Shown piece after piece: positions 53,187 through 63,528 of a DNA stretch of 64,000 bases. The DNA lies in NCBI RefSeq assembly GCF_018614035.1, contig NZ_JAGGPA010000005.1, forward strand, positions 124,001 to 188,000, in the 5' to 3' direction. Origin of the DNA: Streptomyces sp. ISL-96 (lineage in GTDB: Bacteria > Actinomycetota > Actinomycetes > Streptomycetales > Streptomycetaceae). Within the stretch, counting starts at the first letter, position 1. Each line of letters begins with the position of its first letter. Under the pieces are notes generated by a model that was not told where the DNA came from, made no database searches, and saw only the letters and a program-made list of their open reading frames with translations. The translations under genes and the position numbers were made by a program.

Positions 53187-54357
53187 ATTCCCCCTCTCCC
53201 GACGGGGCGACGTACTCCCCGAAGAGTGTTCCTGGCTCCGCGAGCAGCAGCCCGTGGCCCGGGTGCGCACACTCACCGGTGACAGCGCCTGGCTGGTGAG
53301 CAGCTACGCGCTGGCCAAACAGGTGCTGGAGGACGAGCGGTTCAGCCTCAAGGACACGGCCACCCCCGGCGTGCCCCGGCAGTACGCGATGACCATCCCG
53401 CCCGAGGTGGTCAGCAACATGGGGAACATCAACAGCGCCGGGCTGCGCGGTGCGGTGATGAAGGCGCTCAACCCGCGTGCCGGCGTAGGGCTGGACGGCT
53501 GGCTTCGCGTCACGGCGGACCGGCTCATCGACGACCTGATGGCCTGGGGGCCGCCGGTGGACCTCCGGGCGGGGTTCGCCGATCCCTTCTCGGCGGCGCT
53601 GCACTGCAAGGTTCTCGGGGTGCCGTTCGAGGACTGGCCGCGGCTCATGTCGAGCCTGGACATCGCGTTCATGACCAGCGCGCACCCCTTCGAGGGCTCG
53701 AAGCTCAACTGGTACAAGGACGTCGGCTACATGGTGGAGCGGCTGAACGCTCCCGTGTCCGAACGCTCGGGGCTGCTCGGTGAGCTGGCGGCGCTGCGCG
53801 AAGACGCCGAGTCGGCGCATCTGACGGACGAGATGCTCGCCACGGTCGCCGCCTCGCTGTTCGGCGCGGGCGCGGTCTCGACCTCCGCCTTCCTGGTGCT
53901 GGCGGTGCTCGCGCTGCTCCAGCGGCCGGAGCTGATCGGGTATCTGCGCAACCATCCCGACCGGATGGGCCGGGCCGTCGACGAGCTGTTGCGCTGGAAT
54001 CTGTCGATCGGCGACGGCCTGCCCCGGCTCGCGCTCGCCGACGTACAGCTCGGTGACGTTCTCGTACGCAAGGGAGATCTGGTCCTGGTCCTCGTCGAGG
54101 GCGCCAACTTCGACCCGGAGGTCTTCGAGGACCCCGAGAAGCTGAACCTGAACCGCGAACACAACCCGCATCTGTCCTTCGGCGGCGGCCGGCACTTCTG
54201 CCCGGCGTCGGCGCTGGGGCGCGCGCACGCGGAGACGGCTCTGGCGGCGCTGGTGGACCGGATGCCGCGGCTGGGGCTCGCGGTGCCGGCGGAGCAACTG
54301 GTGTGGCGTACGGGCTTCATCAAGCGCTTGCCGGAGCGGTTGCCGGTGCTCTGGTAG
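53167..54357 (+). CDS. Cytochrome P450, probably a diketopiperazine-tailoring enzyme
   Basis: 396 aa. Heme-binding motif FGGGRHFCPAS with Cys345; ExxR motif as DELLRWN; I-helix as FGAGAVSTSAF, where the usual acidic residue-Thr pair (AGxD/ET) is replaced by Val-Ser. The N-terminus LEFPLSRRGDVLPEECSWLR resembles P450s that act beside cyclodipeptide synthases. The ATG at 53167 overlaps the end of the CDPS remnant; a start at 53143 is less likely. With the CDPS broken, its substrate must come from elsewhere or the gene is an orphan; the tailoring role is inferred from context. Confidence 0.83.
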   Translation: MTDKLLEFPLSRRGDVLPEECSWLREQQPVARVRTLTGDSAWLVSSYALAKQVLEDERFSLKDTATPGVPRQYAMTIPPEVVSNMGNINSAGLRGAVMKALNPRAGVGLDGWLRVTADRLIDDLMAWGPPVDLRAGFADPFSAALHCKVLGVPFEDWPRLMSSLDIAFMTSAHPFEGSKLNWYKDVGYMVERLNAPVSERSGLLGELAALREDAESAHLTDEMLATVAASLFGAGAVSTSAFLVLAVLALLQRPELIGYLRNHPDRMGRAVDELLRWNLSIGDGLPRLALADVQLGDVLVRKGDLVLVLVEGANFDPEVFEDPEKLNLNREHNPHLSFGGGRHFCPASALGRAHAETALAALVDRMPRLGLAVPAEQLVWRTGFIKRLPERLPVLW

Positions 54358-54426
54358 GGGGCCGGGAGCAGGTAAGCGGGGTTTCGCCCCGGGCCCCGCT
54401 CCTCGAACGCCTCAGCGGCTGGAGGT
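54358..54426. repeat. Dispersed 3'-end repeat, copy C
   Basis: Contains GCGGGGTTTCGCCCCG and CCCCGCTCCTCGAACGCCTC then CGGCTGGAGG. Lies between the convergent ends of the P450 and beta-propeller genes and likely terminates both. Confidence 0.55.
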
Positions 54427-55605
54427 TCAGCGGAAGATACCCGTGTGGCCCAGCGAGTAGCGGCCCGGCTGCGGGTAGACCGCCAGGCCGTGCGGGCCGC
54501 CGCCGACCGGGATACGGGCGAGCTGCTTGCCGGTGGTGGTGTCGATCGCGTACACCTCCGAGTCGTACCGCCCGGACAGCCACAGCACCTTGCCGTCCGC
54601 CGAGACACCGCCCATGTCGGGGCTTCCGCCGTCCGGCAGGTGCCACTTCTTCGTCAGCTTGTTCTTCGCGAAGTCGAAGACGGAGACGGAGCCCTCGCCC
54701 CGGTTGGATACGTACATCTCCTTGGAGTCGCGCGAGACGTACAGCCCGTGGCAGCCCTTGCCGGTCGGCAGCAGCTTGGGGGTGGTGAACTTCGCGCCGT
54801 CCAGGACCCACATGCCGTGCGCCATCATGTCGGCGATGTAGATCGTCTTGCCGTCGGGCGAGATCTTCACGTCCTGCGGCATCGCGCCCTCGAACGGAAG
54901 CTTCTGCTGGCCGACGACCTGCATCTTCTCGGTGTCGACCTTCAGCAGCTCGCCGGAGAACTCGCAGGAGACGACGAAGTAGCGCCCGTCGGCGGAGAAG
55001 TCGGCGTGGTTCACGCCCGCGCAGCTCACCGGCACGGTTTTGACGCGGTCCATGGTGTGCGGATCGCGGAAGACCAGTTCGCGGTCCATCGACGCCATGA
55101 CCACGGCGTACCTGCCGTTGGGCGTGAAGTAGAGGTTGTACGGGTCGTGCACCTCCACCGGCTTGCCCACCTTGCCTGTGGCGGGGTTGATCGGGGTGAG
55201 GGTGTGGCCGCGGTTGTTGTTGACCCACAGGGTCTTCATGTCCCAGGACGGGACGACGTGCTGCGGCTGGATGCCCACCGGGATCGTCTCGATGACCTTG
55301 TACGTCTTGGGGTCGATCACCGACACCGTGTTGGAGTTGGTGTTGGGGACGTAGACGCGCGACGGGAAGTCCTTGACGACCGGTGACAGCTGGTTCGGCC
55401 GGTCCGCGGCGTACACGTCCTTGGTGTCGAGCACCGGCGGCATCCCCGGCAGTCCGGGCGGCGCGGTCTTCTTCACCTTGGCGGGCGGCGCTACGCCCTT
55501 GGTGCCGCGGGCCTCGGCCGGGCCTGAGGGGTCGGCGCAGCCCGCGAGGGCCGCCAGGAGGGCGCCGGCGAGCAGCGCGGTCGTACGTCGGGTGATCGTC
55601 GTCAT
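54427..55605 (-). CDS. YncE-like beta-propeller lipoprotein
   Basis: 392 aa. A lipoprotein signal (RRTTALLAGALLAALAGC) places it on the outside of the membrane. Repeated YVTN-type blades are visible: VYVPNTNSNTVSVIDPKTYK, LWVNNNRGHTLTPINPATGK, YFVVSCEFSGELLKVDTEKM, MYVSNRGEGSVSVFDF and LWLSGRYDSEVYAIDTTTGK. Such propellers bind peptides, metals or DNA; no specific activity can be named. The start overlaps the stop of the deacetylase gene upstream (ATGA), so they are coupled. Confidence 0.88.
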   Translation of the reverse strand: MTTITRRTTALLAGALLAALAGCADPSGPAEARGTKGVAPPAKVKKTAPPGLPGMPPVLDTKDVYAADRPNQLSPVVKDFPSRVYVPNTNSNTVSVIDPKTYKVIETIPVGIQPQHVVPSWDMKTLWVNNNRGHTLTPINPATGKVGKPVEVHDPYNLYFTPNGRYAVVMASMDRELVFRDPHTMDRVKTVPVSCAGVNHADFSADGRYFVVSCEFSGELLKVDTEKMQVVGQQKLPFEGAMPQDVKISPDGKTIYIADMMAHGMWVLDGAKFTTPKLLPTGKGCHGLYVSRDSKEMYVSNRGEGSVSVFDFAKNKLTKKWHLPDGGSPDMGGVSADGKVLWLSGRYDSEVYAIDTTTGKQLARIPVGGGPHGLAVYPQPGRYSLGHTGIFR

Positions 55606-56392
55606 CGGGTCAGCAGCTCCGTGGTCGTCACCGCGCGCAGGCCGCGGCGGTCGAGTTCGTCGAGGAGGGCGGGCAGGGCGGTGACCGTGTCCGCGTAGCC
55701 GAGGTGCAGGCTCACCACGGATCCGTTGCGGATTTCCCCGGCGATTTTCCGGGTGACGGCCGGGGCGCCGGGAGAGGTGAAGTCGAGCGAGTCGACGTCG
55801 TACGAGAGGACGTGCGGATAGCCCGCCCGGCGCGCCAGCCGCTGCACGAGCGGGGTGGCGTACTGGGTGCGCGATGGGCGGAACCAGGTGCCGATGGAGC
55901 CGGTGAGCCGGCGCAGCCGGTCCGCGCAGCCGCTGATCTCGGCGTACGCCTCCCGCTCCCCCATGGCCGAGATGGTGAGGTGGCGCCGGGTGTGGTTGCC
56001 GAGGTCGTGGCCGCCGTCGAGGATCCGGCGGGCGAGCGCCGGATGGGCGTCGAGCCAGCTGCCGACCGCGAGGACGGTGAGGCGGGCGCCGGCCCGCTCG
56101 GCCTCGGCGAGCACGGCCTTCGCGATGGCCGGGTCGCCCTGCCCGTGGAAGGTGAGGGCGATGCGGGGGCGGTCGCGCGGGCCGTGGGTGATCTGGACGG
56201 GCAGGCCGGGGAAACGGTGGGGGCTGGGGCGGGGCGCGGCGCGGCGGGCGGTACGGGGAGCGACGGTACGGAAGCGGGTGACCCGGCGCCCGCGCCGCAG
56301 CTGGTGGCGAGCGCTGCCGCGACGGCCGCCCCGGCGGCTCCCGCTCCCGCGCGCAGCACGCTGCGGCGGCATGTCAGTGTCACGCGCCCCAT
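55602..56392 (-). pseudogene. Polysaccharide deacetylase-like lipoprotein, apparently frameshifted
   Basis: The first part, from the ATG at 56390-56392, encodes a lipoprotein signal (RRSVLRAGAGAAGAAVAAAL then ATSC) in one frame, while the NodB-like domain (IALTFHGQGDPAIAKAVLAE, HDLGNHTRRHLTISAM, WFRPSRTQ, VLSYDVDSLDF) lies in another frame ending at 55602. The switch must occur near the C-rich tract around 56210-56240. Either a real frameshift or a sequencing error. In the deacetylase motif the usual TFDDG is TFHGQGD, lacking the first Asp pair, so catalysis is doubtful even if the frame is repaired. It overlaps the beta-propeller gene by four bases. Confidence 0.7.
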
Positions 56393-56601
56393 TTAAGGGG
56401 TAATGCGACCAAAAAGTAACGATTGAGCCAATTCGGGGCCTAGCGGGTCGTCTTACGGCGAGCCGCTCCGCACCCGTTCCGGGTATGGATCCACTCACCT
56501 GCGCTCATATTTATGCGCGTATTACCAGGCGAGTGGCTCAACTCACCTTTGATTCATCTTAAGAGTGCCCCATCTTGCACGGTTTGCCCCAGGGTGGGCT
56601 T

Positions 56602-56760
56602 TTGGCGCCGTGCTCACCTGTCTGCCATAGTCAGCGCCACGACCCCCATTGACCCGGGCCAGGTCGTCGTCACAGCGGCCGTGGATCACACCCCCTCGTT
56701 CCACGGCGCTCCACAAAAGCCCCCGAAGAGCCGCACCCCGGCCGCAGGGGGCTTTTGTGT
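56602..56760 (+). ncRNA. Candidate small RNA with C-rich hairpin loops (6C-like)
   Basis: A promoter-like pair TTGGCG (56602-56607) and CATAGT (56626-56631) with 18-bp spacing precedes two hairpins and a strong terminator. Hairpin 1 is ACGACC (56639-56644)/GGTCGT (56662-56667), with CCCC at the start of its loop; hairpin 2 is GCCGTGGA (56678-56685)/TCCACGGC (56700-56707), with CCCCC in its loop. The layout resembles actinobacterial 6C RNAs, but the C-runs here are five long. The rest of the 389-bp spacer (56393-56601) shows nothing else. Confidence 0.45.
56712..56759. terminator. 13-bp terminator hairpin
   Basis: CACAAAAGCCCCC (56712-56724) pairs with GGGGGCTTTTGTG (56747-56759). It can terminate both the candidate small RNA (plus) and the ATPase gene ending at 56782 (minus). 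Confidence 0.9.
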
Positions 56761-56781
56761 ACCCGTCAGCTCGCCGTACCG

Positions 56782-57297
56782 TCAGCGCTCGACGATGCGG
56801 TCAGAGACCCGCATCTCGAACCAGGTGGTCTTGCCGCGCGGCAGCAGATCCACGCCCCACCGGTCGGAGAGCTTGTCGACGAGGAAGAGCCCGCGGCCGC
56901 TGGTGTCGAGTTCGCGCACGGGCATCAGACACGGCAGGCCGCGCGACGGGTCGCGCACCTCGATCCTTATCCAGCCCCTGCGGCGCAGCATGCGCAGCCC
57001 GAAGACGCGGGCGCCGGTGTGCCGCACGGCGTTGCCCACGAGCTCCGAGACGAGCAGCACCGCGTACTCCGCGGTCTGCGGGGAGAGCCCCCACTGGCGG
57101 AACACCACGCAGTGCGTGAGCCGCCGCGCCGTGGCCGCCGACTCCGGACGAGAAGGCAGCCGGACTTCCTCATCCGTCGGATTCCCGAACAACTCCACTG
57201 CTTTGAACGCTTGTTCGTCCTCTACGGTCGGCGTCCACCGCGCGGCAGTCGCGCTGCCGCGCGGCCGCGGTTGTTCCACACCCTCCAGCCCCGACAT
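56782..57297 (-). CDS. RsbW-like ATP-binding protein (HATPase_c)
   Basis: 171 aa from the ATG at 57295-57297. The histidine kinase-like ATPase fold is shown by the N-box region LLVSELVGNAVRHTGARVFG, the G1 box IEVRDPSRGLPCL and the G2 box DTSGRGLFLVDKLSDRWGVD. It resembles the large Streptomyces family of anti-sigma-factor-type serine kinases. A start at 57441 would add 48 residues but its codons have poor GC3 bias and no ribosome site. No sigma factor or anti-anti-sigma gene is adjacent, so the partner is unknown. Confidence 0.85.
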   Translation of the reverse strand: MSGLEGVEQPRPRGSATAARWTPTVEDEQAFKAVELFGNPTDEEVRLPSRPESAATARRLTHCVVFRQWGLSPQTAEYAVLLVSELVGNAVRHTGARVFGLRMLRRRGWIRIEVRDPSRGLPCLMPVRELDTSGRGLFLVDKLSDRWGVDLLPRGKTTWFEMRVSDRIVER

Positions 57298-57556
57298 GCC
57301 ACCATCATGGCCGCCCGCGAGGCCGTCCGGGGCCGTTCCGGGGGAATCGGCCCCCCGGAACACCCCCGCCCGAGGGTGCGGGTTGGCATATGCCAGTGGC
57401 AGCAAAGCGCCCACCGCACCCCTTATGACCTGCGGTGACATAACGCGTACGGCCGGTCACCGAAACCCCCCCACAAGGCGCCCTTCATGCTGCGTTAAGA
57501 CTGGGTTAAACCCCCCGTGAGGATTACCCGCCAACTTCACGCCAACTTGCCGTGCA

Positions 57557-58324
57557 TCAGAGAAACTTGGCCTTGCCGGGCCCCTCCTCGACAAAACTGC
57601 GCATGCCGCGCTCCCGGTCCTCGGTGGCGAACAGCCCCGCGAACCAGTTGCGTTCGATGGTGAGCCCGGTGTCCACGTCCGTCTCCAGCCCCGCGTCGAC
57701 GCACTCCTTGGCCGCCCGCAGCGCCATCGCGGGGCCCTGCGCGAGCTTCGCGGCCCAGGCGTGCGCCTGCTCGTACACCTCGGCGGCCGGCACGACCCGG
57801 TCGACCAGGCCGATCGCCAACGCCTCGTCGGCGCGCACCTGGCGCCCGGTGAAGATCAGGTCCTTGGCCTTGGAGGGGCCGACCAGCCGCGCGAGCCGCT
57901 GCGTGCCGCCGGCGCCGGGGATCAGGCCGAGCAGGATCTCGGGCTGGCCGAGCTTGGCGTTGTCGCCGGCGATACGGAAATCGGCGCACAGGGCGAGCTC
58001 GCAGCCGCCGCCCAGCGCGTAGCCGGTGATCGCGGCGACTACGGGCTTCGGGATGCGGGCGACCGCGGTGAACGAGTCCTGGAGGGCCTTGGAGCGTACG
58101 ACCATCGCCGCATGGTCCATCACCTGCATCTCCTTGATGTCCGCGCCGGCCGCGAACACCTTCTCGCCGCCGTAGATGACCACGGCGCGCACGTCGTCGC
58201 GCCGGGTCGCCTCCTCGGCGAGCTCGCGCAGCCGGTCCTGGGTGGCGATGTCCAGTGCGTTCATCGGGGGGCGTGCCAGGCGGATGGTGCCGACGCCCTC
58301 GGAGACTTCGAGATTCACAGTCAT
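57557..58324 (-). CDS. Enoyl-CoA hydratase/isomerase
   Basis: 255 aa crotonase. Oxyanion-hole segments are FAAGADIKEM and ALGGGCELALCADFRIA; catalytic Glu residues are in KLGQPEILLGLIPGAGGTQR (both standard positions, so true hydratase activity is plausible). It ends with GMRSFVEEGPGKAKF. The ATG at 58322-58324 starts the conserved part (MTVNLEVSEGVGTIRLARPP); a 31-residue upstream extension has unusual composition. Likely beta-oxidation; no neighbouring pathway genes define the substrate. Confidence 0.9.
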   Translation of the reverse strand: MTVNLEVSEGVGTIRLARPPMNALDIATQDRLRELAEEATRRDDVRAVVIYGGEKVFAAGADIKEMQVMDHAAMVVRSKALQDSFTAVARIPKPVVAAITGYALGGGCELALCADFRIAGDNAKLGQPEILLGLIPGAGGTQRLARLVGPSKAKDLIFTGRQVRADEALAIGLVDRVVPAAEVYEQAHAWAAKLAQGPAMALRAAKECVDAGLETDVDTGLTIERNWFAGLFATEDRERGMRSFVEEGPGKAKFL

Positions 58325-58353
58325 ACGAGCGAGGTTAGCCCCCGTTAACGACA

Positions 58354-58390
58354 ACGGGCCCGGTGCTGTGAACAACAGCACCGGGCCCGT
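58354..58390 (-). terminator. 16-bp terminator after L,D-transpeptidase gene
   Basis: ACGGGCCCGGTGCTGT (58354-58369) pairs with ACAGCACCGGGCCCGT (58375-58390) around a 5-base loop. It follows the stop at 58405 of the minus-strand transpeptidase gene. Confidence 0.9.
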
Positions 58391-58404
58391 ACGTACGGCG
58401 TGTG

Positions 58405-59667
58405 TTACTTCTTCCACTCCGCCCAGGACATGTTCCAGCCGTTGAGGCCGTTGTCCGGCTGGATCTGCTTGTCGTGGGAGTTCTTCACGACGACCACGTC
58501 ACCGAGGATCGAGTTGTTGAAGAACCAGGCGGCCGGGGTCTGCTTGTCCCATCCGCCCCGCACGTCCCGCAGCCCCACGCACCCGTGGCTGACGTTGGCC
58601 GACCCGAAGGTGCCCGCGCCCGCCCAGTAGTTGCCGTGGATGAAAGTGCCCGAGGTGGACAGGCGCATCGCGTGCGGCACGTCCTTGATGTCGTATTCGC
58701 CGCCGAAGCCGACGGTGGCGCCGTTCATGCGCGTCACCCGGTACTTCTCGCTGATGACCATCTGGCCGTTGTACGTCGTCGTCGACGGGGCGCCCGCGGT
58801 GATCGGGATGGTCTTGAAGACCTTGCCGTCGCGCTTGACAACCATCTTCTTGGCGCTGGCGTCCACGACGCTGACCTGACTGCGGCCGACCGTGAACTTC
58901 ACCGTCTTCGACTGCTTGCCGTACACGCCGGGCCGGCCCTCGACGCCGTCGAGGTTGAGCTTCAGCGTCACCTTGGTGCCCGCCGCCCAGTACTTCTCGG
59001 GGCGGAAGTCGAGGCGGTCGTTGCCGAACCAGTGGCCCTCGATCGGCACCGACGGCTCCGCCGTGACCTTGATGGCCTTCTCTACGTCCTCCGGTGCGGT
59101 GATGCCGCGGCTGAAACGCAGCGAGACCGGCATTCCGACGCCGACCGTCGAGCCGTCCTCGGGCGTGAAGTAGCTGACGAAGGTGTTCTTCGGTACGAGC
59201 GTCGTGAAGGTGGTGTCCTTCGCGGACTCACGGCCCTCGGAGTCCTTCGCGATCGCGTGGACCTTGTACTTGGTCGCGGCGGCGAGGTGGTGCGTCGGCT
59301 CCCAGACGGCGCCGCCCGCGGTGATCTTTCCCTCGACCTCGTTGCCCTTGGTGTCCTCGACCGTGACGGACGTCAGCTTGCCCTTGTCCGCGCCGATCCT
59401 CAGAGCGCCGCTCGTGGCGACGTTCTTCGCCTCGTCCTTGGGCGCGATCGTCACCACGGCCTGCGACGCCTTGGTGTCGGCGGCCTTCCCCGCCCCGTCC
59501 TTCTCGCCCTTGCCGTCGCCACCGCCGGAGTCACCGCTTCCCCCGCACGCCGTGACGAACAGCAGCATCGCCCCCAGCAGCAGGGCCAGCAGTCCCGGCC
59601 CCCCGCGCCGAGATCCGCGCCCCCGCCGGGCTCCGGCCGATGTCCCCAATATCGGCTGCCTTTTCAC
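58405..59667 (-). CDS. L,D-transpeptidase lipoprotein
   Basis: 420 aa. The lipoprotein signal is LLALLLGAMLLFVTAC (lipobox TAC), then a Gly/Asp/Lys-rich linker. Two Ig-like domains (LdtMt2-like; about 65-260, with PLVPKNTFVSYFTPEDGSTV context) precede the YkuD catalytic domain with HGNYWAGAGTFGSANVSHGC, containing the conserved His and the SHGC nucleophile Cys. It cross-links peptidoglycan by 3-3 bonds. The paralogous gene at 59829 lies just upstream on the same strand. Confidence 0.94.
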   Translation of the reverse strand: MKRQPILGTSAGARRGRGSRRGGPGLLALLLGAMLLFVTACGGSGDSGGGDGKGEKDGAGKAADTKASQAVVTIAPKDEAKNVATSGALRIGADKGKLTSVTVEDTKGNEVEGKITAGGAVWEPTHHLAAATKYKVHAIAKDSEGRESAKDTTFTTLVPKNTFVSYFTPEDGSTVGVGMPVSLRFSRGITAPEDVEKAIKVTAEPSVPIEGHWFGNDRLDFRPEKYWAAGTKVTLKLNLDGVEGRPGVYGKQSKTVKFTVGRSQVSVVDASAKKMVVKRDGKVFKTIPITAGAPSTTTYNGQMVISEKYRVTRMNGATVGFGGEYDIKDVPHAMRLSTSGTFIHGNYWAGAGTFGSANVSHGCVGLRDVRGGWDKQTPAAWFFNNSILGDVVVVKNSHDKQIQPDNGLNGWNMSWAEWKK

Positions 59668-59828
59668 TTTTCGTTCTCCCCTCGCACGGCCCGGCCTCAG
59701 CCATGGCCCGCACCCCCACCGCGCGGCAACCGCGCGCCTGGTGAATGGTAATCACACCGGTCGCGTCCCGGGATCCCGGTATATGTCACCGTTCAGTTCC
59801 AAGTACCCGCGAGAGCGGGGAGGGAGAA

Positions 59829-61040
59829 TCACTTCACCGCGGAACCGGCCTTCCAGCGGTCCCAGTCCATGTTCCAGCCGCCGAGGCCGTTGTCGGGAGC
59901 GACCTGCCGGTCGCGGGAGTTCACCACTTCCACCACGTCCCCGATGAGCGTGCGGTCGAAGAACCAGCCGCCCGGAGTGTCCGGACTGCCGCCTTTCACA
60001 TCGCGCAGCCCGATGCATCCATGGCTCGTGTTGGCCGATCCGAACGTCTTCGCCGGAGCCCAGTAGTTGCCGTGCAGGAAGGTCCCCGAAGCCGTCAGCC
60101 GCATCGCGTGCGGTACGTCCGGGATGTCGTACTCGCCGCCGAAGCCGACGGTCCTGCCGTCCATCCGGGTGACGTCGTACAGCTCGGTGACGACCATCTT
60201 TCCGTTGTACGTCGTGCTCTTCGGCGCCCCCGCGCTGACCGGCACACTCACCGGCTTCTCGCCGTCGCGCCGTACGACCATGGTGTGTGCCTCCGCGTCC
60301 ACCGTGGACACCTGGGAGCGGCCGACCGTGAAACCGACGGCCTTGTGCTGGATGCCGAACACGCCGGGGGCGGCCTCGACGTCGCGCAGCCGCAGGTCGA
60401 CGCTGACGCGGGTGCCCGGTTTCCAGTAGTCGCGCGGCCTGAAGTCGAGGCGCTGGTTGCCGAACCAGTGGCCCGACACCTCCACCGGCGGCTGGGAGGT
60501 GACCTTGATGGCGCGTTCGACGGCGGCGCGGTTGACGACGGCACGGTTGAAGGAAAAAGAAACGATCATTCCGGTGCCGACGGTGGACCGGTTCTCCGGC
60601 TTGAAGTACCCGATGAACCGGTGCTCGGGGACGACCGTCGTGAACGAGGTGCGCCGGGCGGAGCGCCGGCCGTGTCCGTCGAGGGCGACCGCGTCGACCG
60701 TGTACTTGGCGGCCAGCCGCAGCGGTCCGGCGTCCGGCCGCCAGCTCAGCCCGTCGTCCGCGATCCGGCCGGTGACCTCGTGCTGATCGGCGTCCTCGAC
60801 CCGTACGACCTGAACCCGCTCCAGTTGTCCGTCGGGGACCTTCACCTCGATACGGCCGTCGGCCCTGATTCCCGTCGCGCCGTTCTCGGGAACGATCCGG
60901 ATGTGGTCCTTGGGCGAACGCGGCTTCCCGCCGAACAGCGAATCGCCGTCGGCCGTGCATCCCGCGAGCCCGGCGATCAGTCCCGCCCCTGCCAGTAGGG
61001 CGGTCAGGGCCGCCCGTGCGCGTCTCACTGCGTCTCTCAC
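59829..61040 (-). CDS. L,D-transpeptidase lipoprotein (second of tandem pair)
   Basis: 403 aa. Lipoprotein signal ALTALLAGAGLIAGLAGC; N-terminal Ig-like domains (VPEHRFIGYFKPENRSTVGT); YkuD catalytic domain with HGNYWAPAKTFGSANTSHGC. It is clearly paralogous to the downstream gene throughout its length (shared FTVGRSQVS, TTYNG, VGFGGEYDI, DVPHAMRL and the ending GWNMxWxxWK), so the pair arose by tandem duplication. About 160 bp separates the two, and each may have its own promoter. Confidence 0.94.
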   Translation of the reverse strand: MRDAVRRARAALTALLAGAGLIAGLAGCTADGDSLFGGKPRSPKDHIRIVPENGATGIRADGRIEVKVPDGQLERVQVVRVEDADQHEVTGRIADDGLSWRPDAGPLRLAAKYTVDAVALDGHGRRSARRTSFTTVVPEHRFIGYFKPENRSTVGTGMIVSFSFNRAVVNRAAVERAIKVTSQPPVEVSGHWFGNQRLDFRPRDYWKPGTRVSVDLRLRDVEAAPGVFGIQHKAVGFTVGRSQVSTVDAEAHTMVVRRDGEKPVSVPVSAGAPKSTTYNGKMVVTELYDVTRMDGRTVGFGGEYDIPDVPHAMRLTASGTFLHGNYWAPAKTFGSANTSHGCIGLRDVKGGSPDTPGGWFFDRTLIGDVVEVVNSRDRQVAPDNGLGGWNMDWDRWKAGSAVK

Positions 61041-61193
61041 GTCCGGCCCAACGACCGCCCCCCTCCAGGGGAAACGTGAGTACGAGCCCCGTTACGGGAA
61101 GAACAGGTGGGAGGACCACGCGAGGGGGCCACGGCCGGGACGCCGTACGCCTCAAGGATCCGCCGGTCCCAACGAGCCGCGGGAGGCTTACAG

Positions 61194-63485
<2,292 letters not shown>

Positions 63486-63528
63486 ATTCGCTGAGCGCTG
63501 TCAGTGGTGAACCGTACGCTCGATCCTG

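Noticed and set aside
61107..61193. Longer glgX start at 61107
   Set aside because: The upstream codons are compositionally poor and lack a ribosome site, whereas the GTG at 61194 has GGGAGG at seven bases.
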